A DNA stretch of 10,122 nt from Desulfobacterales bacterium (GTDB taxonomy: Bacteria > Desulfobacterota > DSM-4660 > Desulfatiglandales > Desulfatiglandaceae). Where the stretch lies: assembly GCA_022013615.1 (NCBI GenBank), contig JAKLQB010000280.1, positions 1 through 10,122 on the forward strand. The letters run 5' to 3'. Shown piece by piece: positions 1 through 7,455 of the stretch. A program made the translations under genes and the position numbers. The notes beneath the pieces are model-generated. The model ran no database searches. It saw only the letters and a list, made by a program, of their open reading frames with translations, and was not told the DNA's origin. The first letter of the stretch is position 1. Each line of letters begins with the position of its first letter.

Positions 1-379
1 CGTTTATTCTGATATTACCCTGGGGAAGAATCATGAGGGCTGGGAAAATGTGGCACACGGCGGCATTGTATCTACCCTGCTTGACGAAGTTATGTCCTGG
101 ACGATTATGTATTTTAAAAAGACATTTTTAGTGACCAGGAAAATGGAGGTTAAGTACATCAGGCCGGTATTGATTGGAACACCCTTAGTAATTAGGGGAG
201 AGGTCATGGACGACTCGAAACCTCCCAGGATAAAGGCCAGAGCAGATATCCGGGATAATGAAGGCAATCTCCTTGTGAGAAGCCTTGGCGAGTTTGTCGA
301 ACTGCCTATGGAAAAACTTTCTTCGGTCCCTGAAGGGTTGAAGGAGGAAATGCTCTCACTGTTCAATAATTTCGAGTAA
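1..379 (+). CDS. PaaI-like hotdog-fold thioesterase, 5' end outside window
   Basis: This is the C-terminal part of a small hotdog-fold thioesterase of the PaaI/YbgC-like superfamily, which hydrolyses acyl- or aryl-CoA thioesters in the cytoplasm. The reading frame is open from base 2, so the gene begins upstream of the window. A GTG at 50 falls inside the conserved core and is not the start. About 125 residues are visible. They include an N-H-x-G-W-E-N-V-A-H-G-G-I stretch followed by TLLDEVMSW, which matches the family's HGG...LLDE active-site and central-helix signature. Beta-strand segments typical of the fold follow (MEVKYIRPVLIGTPLVIRGE). The C-terminus ends with an acidic, amphipathic tail. 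The substrate cannot be told from sequence. The gene is convergent with the ATPase operon and is followed by a terminator-like hairpin about 200 bases downstream. Family assignment is firm; function within the family is open. Confidence 0.85.
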   Translation, partial: VYSDITLGKNHEGWENVAHGGIVSTLLDEVMSWTIMYFKKTFLVTRKMEVKYIRPVLIGTPLVIRGEVMDDSKPPRIKARADIRDNEGNLLVRSLGEFVELPMEKLSSVPEGLKEEMLSLFNNFE

Positions 380-527
380 TTCGCCGGAATATATGTAAGT
401 TCTTAATAAGCCCGGGCTGAATCTAAAAAAATTCCCCCTGGCCCAGACCTGGTCTTGCCTGTCAATTCCAAAAAATCCTTTCTTAAGCAATACACCTGAA
501 GTCGTCCCTTCAAATCGATTTAGTCGC

Positions 528-544
528 GCCAGGGCGGGCCTGGC
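528..544. repeat. GC-rich inverted repeat (hairpin)
   Basis: GCCAGG and CCTGGC form a perfect 6-bp stem around a 5-base loop (GCGGG). There is no T-tract on either side, so this is a stable hairpin and not a classical intrinsic terminator. It may contribute to 3'-end processing of the convergent transcripts or belong to a repeat element. Confidence 0.6.
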
Positions 545-552
545 CCCCACAA

Positions 553-573
553 TCCCGCCTATCTCAGGCGGGA
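553..573. repeat. GC-rich inverted repeat (hairpin)
   Basis: TCCCGCCT and AGGCGGGA form a perfect 8-bp stem around the loop ATCTC. It lies about 80 bases beyond the atpK stop on the minus strand. No T-run follows in either direction, so it could act as a transcript-end stabilising structure; termination here is not shown by the sequence. Confidence 0.65.
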
Positions 574-582
574 AGGTTGAAT

Positions 583-609
583 TTGGCCTGATACACAAGG
601 CCAATTTTT
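583..609 (+). terminator. Rho-independent terminator, plus strand
   Basis: TTGGCCT and AGGCCAA form a 7-bp stem with an 8-base loop, followed directly by TTTTT. This fits an intrinsic terminator reading left to right, for the thioesterase transcript that ends at 379. On the opposite strand the stem is not followed by a T-tract, so it does not clearly serve the ATPase operon. The long distance from the thioesterase stop is the main doubt. Confidence 0.5.
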
Positions 610-652
610 CCTATACTCCTTCCACGAAAAGCAAGTTCTTATCACCTATCAC

Positions 653-1165
653 CTATGGCATAATGAATGTCATAACCAGAGCGAAAACGGCGTATGTTTC
701 GGGCATAGCGCCTGCTACCAAAGCATTAGCAACGGTATTTTTCCCTTCCAGGATGCTCTTGATTCCTGCCGCACAAACCATTCCCTGATACCACCCGCTG
801 ATTAGCATGGCAACCATGGCAATGGCCGCTTTTCCAGCAACTGAATAGGGATCTGAATCAAATTTGTCCATATTGGTAAAAAATACCACCATTGCATAAA
901 TACCCTGGGTGGAAGGCATCAGAGCAACAGGAATGACTTTATAAAAATTCTCTTCGCCGCCACCCAAGAGGGCTTGAAAACCGATGACGAGACCTATTGC
1001 AGACCCTGCAAGACCTAATGATAAACTAAGGCCCATGGCAAATTTCGCGATAAGGGGAGCCCAATCTTTCTGCTCAGCTACCGTTTGAGCGAATGCCGAA
1101 GACAAAAAACCTGCCAATAGAATCAAGCCCAGAGAACCAACGACAGCAATACGCTTTCTATTCAT
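653..1165 (-). CDS. atpK: V/A-type ATPase proteolipid subunit K (c ring)
   Basis: Subunit K forms the membrane rotor ring that carries Na+ or H+ through the V-type ATPase. The 170-residue product begins with a basic, hydrophobic leader (about 1-27, ending SSAFAQ) resembling a cleavable signal peptide. Two helical hairpins, four membrane segments in all, follow at about 36-67, 76-98, 109-138 and 146-169. The first hairpin has P-S-T86-Q87-G-I-Y; the second has Y-Q127-G-M-V-C-A-A-G and P-E156-T-Y-A. These match the threonine, two glutamines and carboxylate that coordinate Na+ in the Enterococcus hirae NtpK ring, so Na+ coupling is a reasonable inference. Only the second hairpin has the ion-binding glutamate, as in V-type rather than F-type rings. 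It is the last gene of the operon, six bases after the atpI stop. Family assignment is very secure; the coupling ion needs biochemistry. Confidence 0.95.
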   Translation of the reverse strand: MNRKRIAVVGSLGLILLAGFLSSAFAQTVAEQKDWAPLIAKFAMGLSLSLGLAGSAIGLVIGFQALLGGGEENFYKVIPVALMPSTQGIYAMVVFFTNMDKFDSDPYSVAGKAAIAMVAMLISGWYQGMVCAAGIKSILEGKNTVANALVAGAMPETYAVFALVMTFIMP

Positions 1166-1171
1166 AACTAT

Positions 1172-2992
1172 TTAACCCCTTTCAATTTTGAATGGTTTAT
1201 ACTCAATACCGCCGCCCTGGAAGAAGCTTGTAAAGGCCTCGACAAAGTGCAGACGGGCTGAATGAACAGTACTCCCCAGAATGCTGAGGGCAAGATTAAA
1301 GATATGACCTATGATAATAACCATCACCGCCAGAACAGGCCCCGCGTATTTTCCACCAGCACCCATAACCATACCCCCCAGTTGATTCATGACAGAGGCA
1401 ATAGCTCCTGTGGCAATACCCAATCCGAACAGACGGGCATACGAAAGCAAATCCCCGATCAGGCCAGTCATTCCATAAATATTCCAAAGTCCCAATCCAA
1501 TACGGATACCCCAATTCTTATTATCCGTTGCAAAGAGGAGGGTAAGGATAAGACCCATTGCAAGAATCCCCACTCCTCCATAGAAGAGAGGCAGGTGTAT
1601 GATAGAGGCCGGGCCAGAAAACCAGATATTCCTACTTACCAAAATGACTCCACCCCAGAGTACCCCCATCACACCAAGTTTCTCCAACTGGACCCGCAAA
1701 GAGGGAGCTTGTATTATCCCCAAAATATAGGAAAACGATAGGTGAAGCACTCCCAGGCCCAGAGAAATATAGAACAAAATCATCGGGTCTCCAGTCCCAA
1801 CGGATAGATCGATAGGAATCCATTCACGGTTGATAAAATTATAGCCGAAAATCGAACCGGTCACGAGACCGACAAATATAGTTGCCACTGAAAAGGCCTG
1901 ACACAGTTTCATCACCAGTGATAACCCCTGAATCTTCGATCCAAACTTCTTATCAGCCCAGTAGGATACCAAAAAGAAAACCAGGCCATAGCCAGCATCA
2001 CTCAAACAAACCCCAAAAAACAGGATCATAAAGGGGGCAAAAAAGTAGGACGGGTCTATTTCCCTGTAGTTGGGAACTCCGTAAAGATTCAAGAGGGGTT
2101 CAATCCTTTTTATAAACCAGTTGTTTTTGAGTAATGACGGAGGTACTTCTTCCGGGAGAGGATCCCTTACACTGACCTGAAGTGGGAGACTGCTTTTCTC
2201 AACCTCCTTCAAAAGCTCATCTTCCTGTTCACAGGGTATCCATCCTTGAACACCAAAGAGATAATCTTCCGAATAGACGGTTCCAGTCTTTTCTATATAG
2301 CTGGCCCTACTCAGAGCGGCCCTATACTGATCCTGCAATGTGTCAGTTTTATCAGCAGCTCCGGCGAGTTCTTTAGTTAATTTATCTTCTTGCTTTAATA
2401 AGCGCTCGTACTCCTGTTTCGCATCATCCAGCCCAAGATCAGGCCAGGAAAGCAACGTTGCCTGTGAAATCTGGAGGGGTTTATCGGCCGAAATGGTAAA
2501 GAAGAATATTCCCTGTTTCTCCGATACCGTTTCCAGGAAAACATCATCGGGGATACTGAAAGAGCTCCATTTTTTCTCATCCATGCGAAACCGCTGGACA
2601 TAAACCCCATTTTCCTCAAGCTTCCGAATCTGCTGGAGGTCAAAATCTCCCCAGACAGAAAGATCTTCAATAACTCTCTGGAGGGCCTGTTTTCTACTCC
2701 GTATTTCCTCCAATAGAGATACCTTTTTTTCAATGTAGGTAACAAGCTCTTCATCCGGCACAGGCACAGGAGTTTTTTCTTCCTGCTTGCTGTGACGTCT
2801 GACGGCCTTACTGACCTGTGTGATCTTTCTTAAATCCTGTACAGCGGCTGCGTTTTTCCTATCAAACTCATCCGTCATATCGGTGACCGGTTCCACATGG
2901 ACGACTCCGGCCTCCTGTAGAAAACGCATCGTCTCCTCTTTATGATCGGATGGCCCGACGATATATACTCTCGACATTTTTACTAAAGCCAA
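1172..2992 (-). CDS. atpI: V/A-type ATPase membrane stator subunit I (a subunit)
   Basis: Subunit I is the stator membrane protein that provides the ion half-channels beside the K ring. I chose the TTG start at 2990-2992 because AGGAG at 3001-3005 lies eight bases upstream, and the resulting N-terminus MALVKMSRVYIVG matches the usual family start. The next ATG (2975-2977) is too far from that site. An upstream GTG at 3052 would overlap atpD and lacks support. The 606-residue product has a hydrophilic, partly coiled-coil N-terminal half (about 1-310), which binds the peripheral stalk and connector. About seven or eight membrane helices follow from about 316 on. Two conserved arginines are visible: R520 in SYARLFGLGIATGA, equivalent to the essential Arg of yeast Vph1 helix 7, and R580 in HSARLHFVEAF. 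Assignment is secure. Confidence 0.95.
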   Translation of the reverse strand: MALVKMSRVYIVGPSDHKEETMRFLQEAGVVHVEPVTDMTDEFDRKNAAAVQDLRKITQVSKAVRRHSKQEEKTPVPVPDEELVTYIEKKVSLLEEIRSRKQALQRVIEDLSVWGDFDLQQIRKLEENGVYVQRFRMDEKKWSSFSIPDDVFLETVSEKQGIFFFTISADKPLQISQATLLSWPDLGLDDAKQEYERLLKQEDKLTKELAGAADKTDTLQDQYRAALSRASYIEKTGTVYSEDYLFGVQGWIPCEQEDELLKEVEKSSLPLQVSVRDPLPEEVPPSLLKNNWFIKRIEPLLNLYGVPNYREIDPSYFFAPFMILFFGVCLSDAGYGLVFFLVSYWADKKFGSKIQGLSLVMKLCQAFSVATIFVGLVTGSIFGYNFINREWIPIDLSVGTGDPMILFYISLGLGVLHLSFSYILGIIQAPSLRVQLEKLGVMGVLWGGVILVSRNIWFSGPASIIHLPLFYGGVGILAMGLILTLLFATDNKNWGIRIGLGLWNIYGMTGLIGDLLSYARLFGLGIATGAIASVMNQLGGMVMGAGGKYAGPVLAVMVIIIGHIFNLALSILGSTVHSARLHFVEAFTSFFQGGGIEYKPFKIERG

Positions 2993-3000
2993 TGTGCTAA

Positions 3001-3005
3001 CTCCT
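3001..3005 (-). promoter_or_regulatory. Ribosome binding site that fixes the atpI TTG start
   Basis: AGGAG on the minus strand stands eight bases before the TTG at 2990-2992. This is normal spacing for that codon but 23 bases from the first in-frame ATG. It lies in the 46-base gap after atpD and decides the start in favour of TTG. Confidence 0.75.
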
Positions 3006-3038
3006 AAATCCTGTCCTACTTTTTCACAGCCTTCCGCA

Positions 3039-3638
3039 TTAAGCCGCCCCACTCAGTCTCTTGGCAACTTTGGCAACACCAACAGCGGCCGCCTGCTGGT
3101 CCTGGAGATAAACGGTAATCTTCCTGACGGCTTTCCGGCCTTTGGGAATCAACTTCTGTTCATAAAGGTTGATTCGCTGACTGGTCTTGAGAAACCCTTT
3201 ATACAACACCTTCTCCTGTTCCTTAAGCATGTTGATCTCTTCTCGAAGAGAAATAGCCTCTCGCGTCTTAACCATGACCTCATCAAAACTATACGGGGTG
3301 GCAAATAGACCGTAAGGCGGATCGTCAAAAATAACCTCATGAAACTGTGGCACTTTCAATCCAGCTACATTATGTATTGAAGATACGACCTCCTTGATGG
3401 AAATAAAATAATTCATCTCGTCCTTCATATCGTTGTACAACTGGGACCATGATTTAATTTCATTTAACAGCTCTTCCATGAGAGCCTGCTTTTCCTTGAT
3501 ATTTTTACGGGCAACTGCCAGTTTCATCAGGAACTGCTCTTTTCTGGCTTCGAGAGCCGGCAGGAAACGCTCATACATTGCCACTTTCAGCTTCTGTTCC
3601 CTCAAGGAAACCTTGTTTAACTTTATTCGTTCAGCCAT
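3039..3638 (-). CDS. atpD: V/A-type ATPase central stalk subunit D
   Basis: Subunit D is the rotor axle that turns inside the A3B3 head, analogous to the gamma subunit of F-type enzymes. The 199-residue length is typical. The N-terminal helix (about 8-85) and C-terminal helix (about 118-195) are long, charged and heptad-like, and should pair as an antiparallel coiled coil. A short non-helical segment between them (about 93-117, with FDDPPYG) corresponds to the variable tip where subunit F normally binds. The C-terminal motif L-Y-E-Q-K-L-I-P followed by R-K-I-T-V-Y-L-Q-D is characteristic of the family. The ATG is preceded by AGGA four bases upstream, 13 bases after the atpB stop. No gene for the usual partner F is found nearby. 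Assignment is secure. Confidence 0.95.
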   Translation of the reverse strand: MAERIKLNKVSLREQKLKVAMYERFLPALEARKEQFLMKLAVARKNIKEKQALMEELLNEIKSWSQLYNDMKDEMNYFISIKEVVSSIHNVAGLKVPQFHEVIFDDPPYGLFATPYSFDEVMVKTREAISLREEINMLKEQEKVLYKGFLKTSQRINLYEQKLIPKGRKAVRKITVYLQDQQAAAVGVAKVAKRLSGAA

Positions 3639-3651
3639 AGTCCTATAATAC

Positions 3652-4956
3652 TCAGTGGCCTTTAGGCCAGTATTGATCTATAATTTCCTGTTTAATTCCG
3701 ACTTCATCCGGACGGAAACACTCAGCCATGGTTTTCCACCCCAGATCGAGGGCTTCATTTAGTCCTATGTCCACCTTCAGATCCATAAATCGCTCATAGA
3801 AAAGCTTTGCATACTCCAGGTACCTGTCATCATCAGCCGTTTTATCGAAACCCATAGCCAGTTTCTGTTCCACTTCGCGGCTTCTGGCAAAGAGCCTGAT
3901 CATGCTGTTCATGATATAACCATGGTCCTCTCGTGTAACGCTACCGATGACCAGCTGCTTCAATCGAGACAGTGAACCAAAGGGTTCAATTGCCCCCTGT
4001 TTGAGATAAAATTGTCCTTCAGTGATATAACCCGTATTGTCGGGGACCGGATGGGTCACATCATCGCCGGGCATGGTGGTCACGGCAAGGATGGTGATGC
4101 TGCCAGCTCCGTCAAAGTCAACGGCCTTTTCATAACGAGAGGCGAGGTCACTGTAAAGTGAACCGGGGTAACCCAGGTTTGACGGAACCTGGTCCATGGA
4201 AATGGCGATCTCCTTCATAGCATCGGCAAAGGCGGTCATATCTGATAGAAGCACGAGCACTCTCTTGCCCTGCACTCCGAAGCGTTCCGCCACGGCCAGA
4301 GCCATATCGGGAACAAGCAGTCTTTCCACGACCGGATCAGAAGCTGTGTGAATAAACATGATGGTTCGAGATAACACCCCGGCTTCTTCAAAGGTTCTTT
4401 TGAACTTCAGGTATTCGTCATACTTGAGGCCTATGCCTCCGAGGATAACAATGTCTGCCTCAGCACGCACTCCAATGCGGGTGAGAAGCTCATTGTAAGG
4501 TTCCCCGGCTGCAGCAAAGATGGGAAGTTTCTGGCTTTCAACCAAGGGGTTGAAGACATCCACCATGGGGACCCTCGTTTCTATAAAACCCCTGGGTATA
4601 ACACGCATAATGGGATTTACCGAAGGACCGCCGATATCAATCCGGGGTAATGCCACCAGTTCAGATCCGCCATCGATGGGATCTCCGGAACCGTTGAATA
4701 TCCTCCCCAAAAGGGCGTCTCCAAAAGCCACCTGCATGGGATGTCCCAAAAATCGTACCTGATCTCCAGTAGCAACTCCCCTCGACCCTGCAAAAACCTG
4801 CAGTAAAACATCATCTCCCCGCAGACGGATCACCTGGGCCAGGGATGTCCCGCGCCTGCTTTTCACGGTAGCCAGCTCTCCATAGTCAATTTCTTTTGCC
4901 GGTACCGTGATAATATCGCCTTGAATGGCGATTATACGTGTATATTCTATGATCAT
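3652..4956 (-). CDS. atpB: V/A-type ATPase subunit B (non-catalytic)
   Basis: Subunit B alternates with A in the hexameric head and contributes residues to the catalytic interfaces without hydrolysing ATP itself. I chose the ATG at 4954-4956: AAGGAG at 4967-4972 is ten bases upstream, whereas the in-frame TTG at 4960-4962 is only four bases from it. This gives 434 residues, close to the usual length. The P-loop is replaced by [14 protein letters not shown] (about 144-157), the degenerate form seen in B subunits. Other family marks are [11 protein letters not shown], the [13 protein letters not shown] segment and GSLSRL, whose arginine is placed to reach the neighbouring A site. The Shine-Dalgarno site overlaps the atpA stop, so translational coupling is likely. 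Identification is secure. Confidence 0.96.
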   Translation of the reverse strand: MIIEYTRIIAIQGDIITVPAKEIDYGELATVKSRRGTSLAQVIRLRGDDVLLQVFAGSRGVATGDQVRFLGHPMQVAFGDALLGRIFNGSGDPIDGGSELVALPRIDIGGPSVNPIMRVIPRGFIETRVPMVDVFNPLVESQKLPIFAAAGEPYNELLTRIGVRAEADIVILGGIGLKYDEYLKFKRTFEEAGVLSRTIMFIHTASDPVVERLLVPDMALAVAERFGVQGKRVLVLLSDMTAFADAMKEIAISMDQVPSNLGYPGSLYSDLASRYEKAVDFDGAGSITILAVTTMPGDDVTHPVPDNTGYITEGQFYLKQGAIEPFGSLSRLKQLVIGSVTREDHGYIMNSMIRLFARSREVEQKLAMGFDKTADDDRYLEYAKLFYERFMDLKVDIGLNEALDLGWKTMAECFRPDEVGIKQEIIDQYWPKGH

Positions 4957-4963
4957 CCGCAAG

Positions 4964-6724
4964 CTACTCCTTTCCCTGGATCATTTCGATTTCTTTCCGA
5001 TATTTTTGATATTCTTCACTCTCAAAAACACAATACTTCAGCTGAAAAAAGAGGTTCTGTATATGGGTCATCTCTTTTCGTGCTTCCTCTTTAGTGTCAA
5101 ACGTAAAGTCATGGTGAACTATTTCCATGAGAAGCAGGAAATCCGATATCTGCCTTTCCTCGGAAGTCGCCCGCTCAACGACATCAAAGGCATCCTGTTG
5201 CAGGCAAACAGCATCAATGATTTCCGATTTGAGGTAGGTTGCCAGATCATCCACACTGATTCCCTCCTCACCTACAACGAGCATCATCTGGTGAATTTCA
5301 TTTCCTTTATTGAACAGCGCTCGTGCCTCTTTGACCAGATCAACCCAGCCTTCATGACGTTCATTCAATGAATCTTCCATCAAATCCAGGTAAAGGCTCC
5401 ATGAAATGAGTGGGTCAATGGCGGGATACTTCCGTTCATCAGACCGTGTACGGGAAAGTCCGTAAAAAGCCCCCACAACCTTGAGAGTATTCTGTGTAAC
5501 CGGCTCTTCAAAATTTCCTCCCGCAGGGGAAACGGTTCCAATTATAGTAAGAGATCCGGTAGAGTCATTATAAAGCCTTACAAGACCGGCCCTCTCATAG
5601 ACTGCAGCAATACGACTCTCCAGATAGGCCGGAAACGCCTCCTCACCAGGTATCTCCTCCATACGGGCTGATGATTCTCTAAGGGCCTGGGCCCATCTTG
5701 ACGTGCTGTCAGCAAGGGTCAGTACCTTAAGCCCCATCTGGCGGTAGTATTCACCCAGCGAGACTCCTGTGTAAATTGACGCCTCTCGTGCCGCCACCGG
5801 CATTGATGAGGTATTAGCGATAATGACCGTCCTCTCCATCAGGGATCTCCCCGTCTTGGGGTCTTCCAATTCAGGAAATTCCCGAATCGTCTCCACAATC
5901 TCACCGGCACGTTCGCCGCAGGCAACAATAATCACGATATCTGTCTGGGCATAGCGAGAAATGATTTGCTGTAAAACGGTCTTTCCTGCACCAAAAGGTC
6001 CCGGGACACATGCCGTACCACCCTCTGCCAGCGGATAAAAGATGTCAATAAGACGCATCTGAGTAAGAAGCTGCTTGGTGGGCAGCATCCTTTCTGGATA
6101 GGTCCGAACAGGTATTTTTACCGGCCACTCCTGCACCATGGTAATCGACTCTTCTCTTCCTTCCTCATCCTTCAGGATGGCAATCTGCTCATTGACGGTA
6201 TAAGAACCAGCGGGTTTAATATCCACCACTTCCCATGTCCCCAGGAATGTTAGTGGAACCATAATCTGGTGATCAAACATACCTTCAGGAACTTTACCGA
6301 GATAATGACCTGCTCTGACCTTTGAGCCTTTTGTAATCGTAGGTGTGAACTCCCAGATCTTTTCTTCATCAAGAGAATTAGCGTACTGTCCACGTTGCAG
6401 GAAATACCCGTCGAGATTCTTCAGTTTTCCAAGAGGATTCTGGAGACCGTCGTAAATAGATCCCAGAAGGCCAGGGCCTAAAGAGGCAGCAAGTAACTGC
6501 CCTGAAAAATCAACCTTGTCTCCCACCCGCATACCTGTGGTGCTTTCAAAAACCTGCATGTCCACCAGATTACCGCGAATCCTGATGATCTCTGACTTGA
6601 GCGGGACACCCTGGCAGATCACATAGCCCACTTCATTTTGAGAGACCTCCTGACCCTTCATTACTTCTACGGTTGCTAATGGACCAGTCACTCCTACGAC
6701 CCGCCCACCGCTTACACTATCCAC
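4964..6724 (-). CDS. atpA: V/A-type ATPase catalytic subunit A
   Basis: Subunit A is the catalytic ATP-binding subunit of the A3B3 head. The 586-residue product has the beta-barrel N-terminus (1-75) and the A-type insertion (about 110-200, including the EFTPTITKG segment) absent from F-type beta subunits. The Walker A loop is G242-PFGAGK-T249, the catalytic glutamate is E271 in ACGERAGE, and the Walker B region is [17 protein letters not shown] with D339. The P-loop has alanine where eukaryotic V-ATPases have the redox-sensitive cysteine, so that regulation is not expected. The helical C-terminus (about 440-586) is normal. The start is GTG at 6722-6724: GGGAGGT at 6730-6736 is correctly spaced, and the nearby ATG is in the frame of the preceding gene. 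The coding sequence overlaps the DUF2764 gene by 13 bases. Identification is secure. Confidence 0.97.
   Translation of the reverse strand: MDSVSGGRVVGVTGPLATVEVMKGQEVSQNEVGYVICQGVPLKSEIIRIRGNLVDMQVFESTTGMRVGDKVDFSGQLLAASLGPGLLGSIYDGLQNPLGKLKNLDGYFLQRGQYANSLDEEKIWEFTPTITKGSKVRAGHYLGKVPEGMFDHQIMVPLTFLGTWEVVDIKPAGSYTVNEQIAILKDEEGREESITMVQEWPVKIPVRTYPERMLPTKQLLTQMRLIDIFYPLAEGGTACVPGPFGAGKTVLQQIISRYAQTDIVIIVACGERAGEIVETIREFPELEDPKTGRSLMERTVIIANTSSMPVAAREASIYTGVSLGEYYRQMGLKVLTLADSTSRWAQALRESSARMEEIPGEEAFPAYLESRIAAVYERAGLVRLYNDSTGSLTIIGTVSPAGGNFEEPVTQNTLKVVGAFYGLSRTRSDERKYPAIDPLISWSLYLDLMEDSLNERHEGWVDLVKEARALFNKGNEIHQMMLVVGEEGISVDDLATYLKSEIIDAVCLQQDAFDVVERATSEERQISDFLLLMEIVHHDFTFDTKEEARKEMTHIQNLFFQLKYCVFESEEYQKYRKEIEMIQGKE
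4967..4972 (-). promoter_or_regulatory. Ribosome binding site of atpB, at the end of atpA
   Basis: AAGGAG on the minus strand forms the last codons of atpA (its final G lies next to the TAG stop) and lies ten bases before the ATG at 4954-4956. It favours this ATG over the TTG two codons upstream and suggests coupled translation of the A and B subunits. Confidence 0.65.
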
Positions 6725-7449
6725 ATTCTACCTCCCTTATATAAAAAATCATAGAATTCATAAGGTGCTTCTATCCTTTCCCAACGACTGTAAATCATAA
6801 GCTGTGAAACATAGGCAAGAATGGCATCAATAGAAAAAGGGTTGTTGCCCTGACAATGGAAAATATGCTTCAATCGCTCTGTATCAAGATATCTTTCAGC
6901 CAATAATGGGTTTTTCTTTCCCTTGACCTGCGCCATCATGTTGGTAAAGTCAGCAGCACTGAAATTGCCGAGAACCGCATGAGCTTCGGCGTCCTTTCCG
7001 CTTTCCTTCGCCCTCAGGGATACCAGGTTATTTCGCAATTCGATCTCCCAGGGAAGATAATCGAGGACAAACTGGCACTTCAACTTTTGCGCCAATTCAT
7101 AAAAATAAGTGTAATATCGCTCCCATAGACGATCGTACATGTATGGGCGACGAATACCCCGTTCCTTCTCCTCGATAAAGTCCTCAAGAAACGAGGGGAG
7201 GTTTTTCCGGGTTTCGATATCTTCCCGTGTTAATACACCACCATCAGTAAAGGTATCTCGATCCTGGTCAATTTGTTCCCAATTGGCGACATCGATGGAC
7301 AGAAGCTGTGCTTCAAGTAGCGACTCGTCCACACTTTGTATATTCCGCTTGACCACTCCGATGGTCTCGGCCATCGTAAGCGACAGCTTTTCACCAAGCT
7401 CAACCGGTAATGGAGGAAGCAGGCATGCTAAATGATAATAAGCTCCCAT
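6712..7449 (-). CDS. DUF2764 family protein of the V-type ATPase operon, candidate C-like connector
   Basis: The 245-residue product belongs to the DUF2764 family, which in Chlamydia, spirochaetes and related operons sits between atpE and atpA, as here. No membrane segment or signal peptide is visible; the protein is hydrophilic and mainly helical. Two segments stand out: FVLDYLPWEIELRNNLVSLR (127-146), which resembles the E-x-x-x-R-N-x-x-x-x-L-R pattern of V/A-type subunit C, and a C-terminal FSIDAILAYVSQLMIYSRWE stretch (205-224). Since no atpC gene is present, the likely role is a C-like connector between rotor ring and axle. This is inference from context and weak resemblance, not from a proven homology. 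The ATG at 7447-7449 follows the atpE stop by six bases, with AGGA just upstream. It overlaps atpA, suggesting coupled translation and stoichiometric assembly. Confidence 0.85.
   Translation of the reverse strand: MGAYYHLACLLPPLPVELGEKLSLTMAETIGVVKRNIQSVDESLLEAQLLSIDVANWEQIDQDRDTFTDGGVLTREDIETRKNLPSFLEDFIEEKERGIRRPYMYDRLWERYYTYFYELAQKLKCQFVLDYLPWEIELRNNLVSLRAKESGKDAEAHAVLGNFSAADFTNMMAQVKGKKNPLLAERYLDTERLKHIFHCQGNNPFSIDAILAYVSQLMIYSRWERIEAPYEFYDFLYKGGRMWIV
6730..6736 (-). promoter_or_regulatory. Strong ribosome binding site of atpA
   Basis: GGGAGGT on the minus strand lies inside the last codons of the DUF2764 gene, five bases before the GTG start of atpA. It is the strongest Shine-Dalgarno sequence seen in the operon. 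This fits the need for three copies of A per enzyme and explains a GTG start. Confidence 0.75.
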
Positions 7450-7455
7450 CAGTTC

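Larger units (their letters stand above)
380..652. other. Convergent intergenic region with several hairpins
   Basis: This 273-base stretch separates the 3' ends of the thioesterase gene (plus) and atpK (minus). It contains three compact inverted repeats (528-544, 553-573, 583-604), T-rich tracts, and two tandem copies of the heptamer TATCACC at 640-653 that run into the atpK stop codon. An 82-codon frame lies on the minus strand (604 to 356) with a TTG start, but it crosses the end of the thioesterase gene and has no recognisable domain. I regard the stretch as non-coding and possibly part of a dispersed repeat. Confidence 0.6.

Noticed and set aside
31..366. 111-codon open frame on the minus strand
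   Set aside because: It is antisense to the thioesterase gene; Ser/Thr-rich with no domain, whereas the plus frame carries the hotdog signature.
640..656. TATCACC tandem copies as a possible repeat array
   Set aside because: Only two full copies are present, touching the atpK stop codon; too few to call an array. Noted in the intergenic entry.
1262..1741. 159-codon open frame on the plus strand
   Set aside because: It lies wholly antisense to the membrane part of atpI; its hydrophilic, His/Asn/Ser-rich sequence is typical of the complement of a membrane protein gene and has no domain or ribosome site.
2395..2754. 119-codon open frame on the minus strand
   Set aside because: It is an alternative frame inside atpI, Arg/Ser/Trp-rich with no domain, while the atpI frame here is clearly coding.
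4925..5371. 148-codon open frame on the plus strand
   Set aside because: It is antisense to the well-conserved 3' end of atpA and crosses the atpA-atpB junction; no recognisable family.
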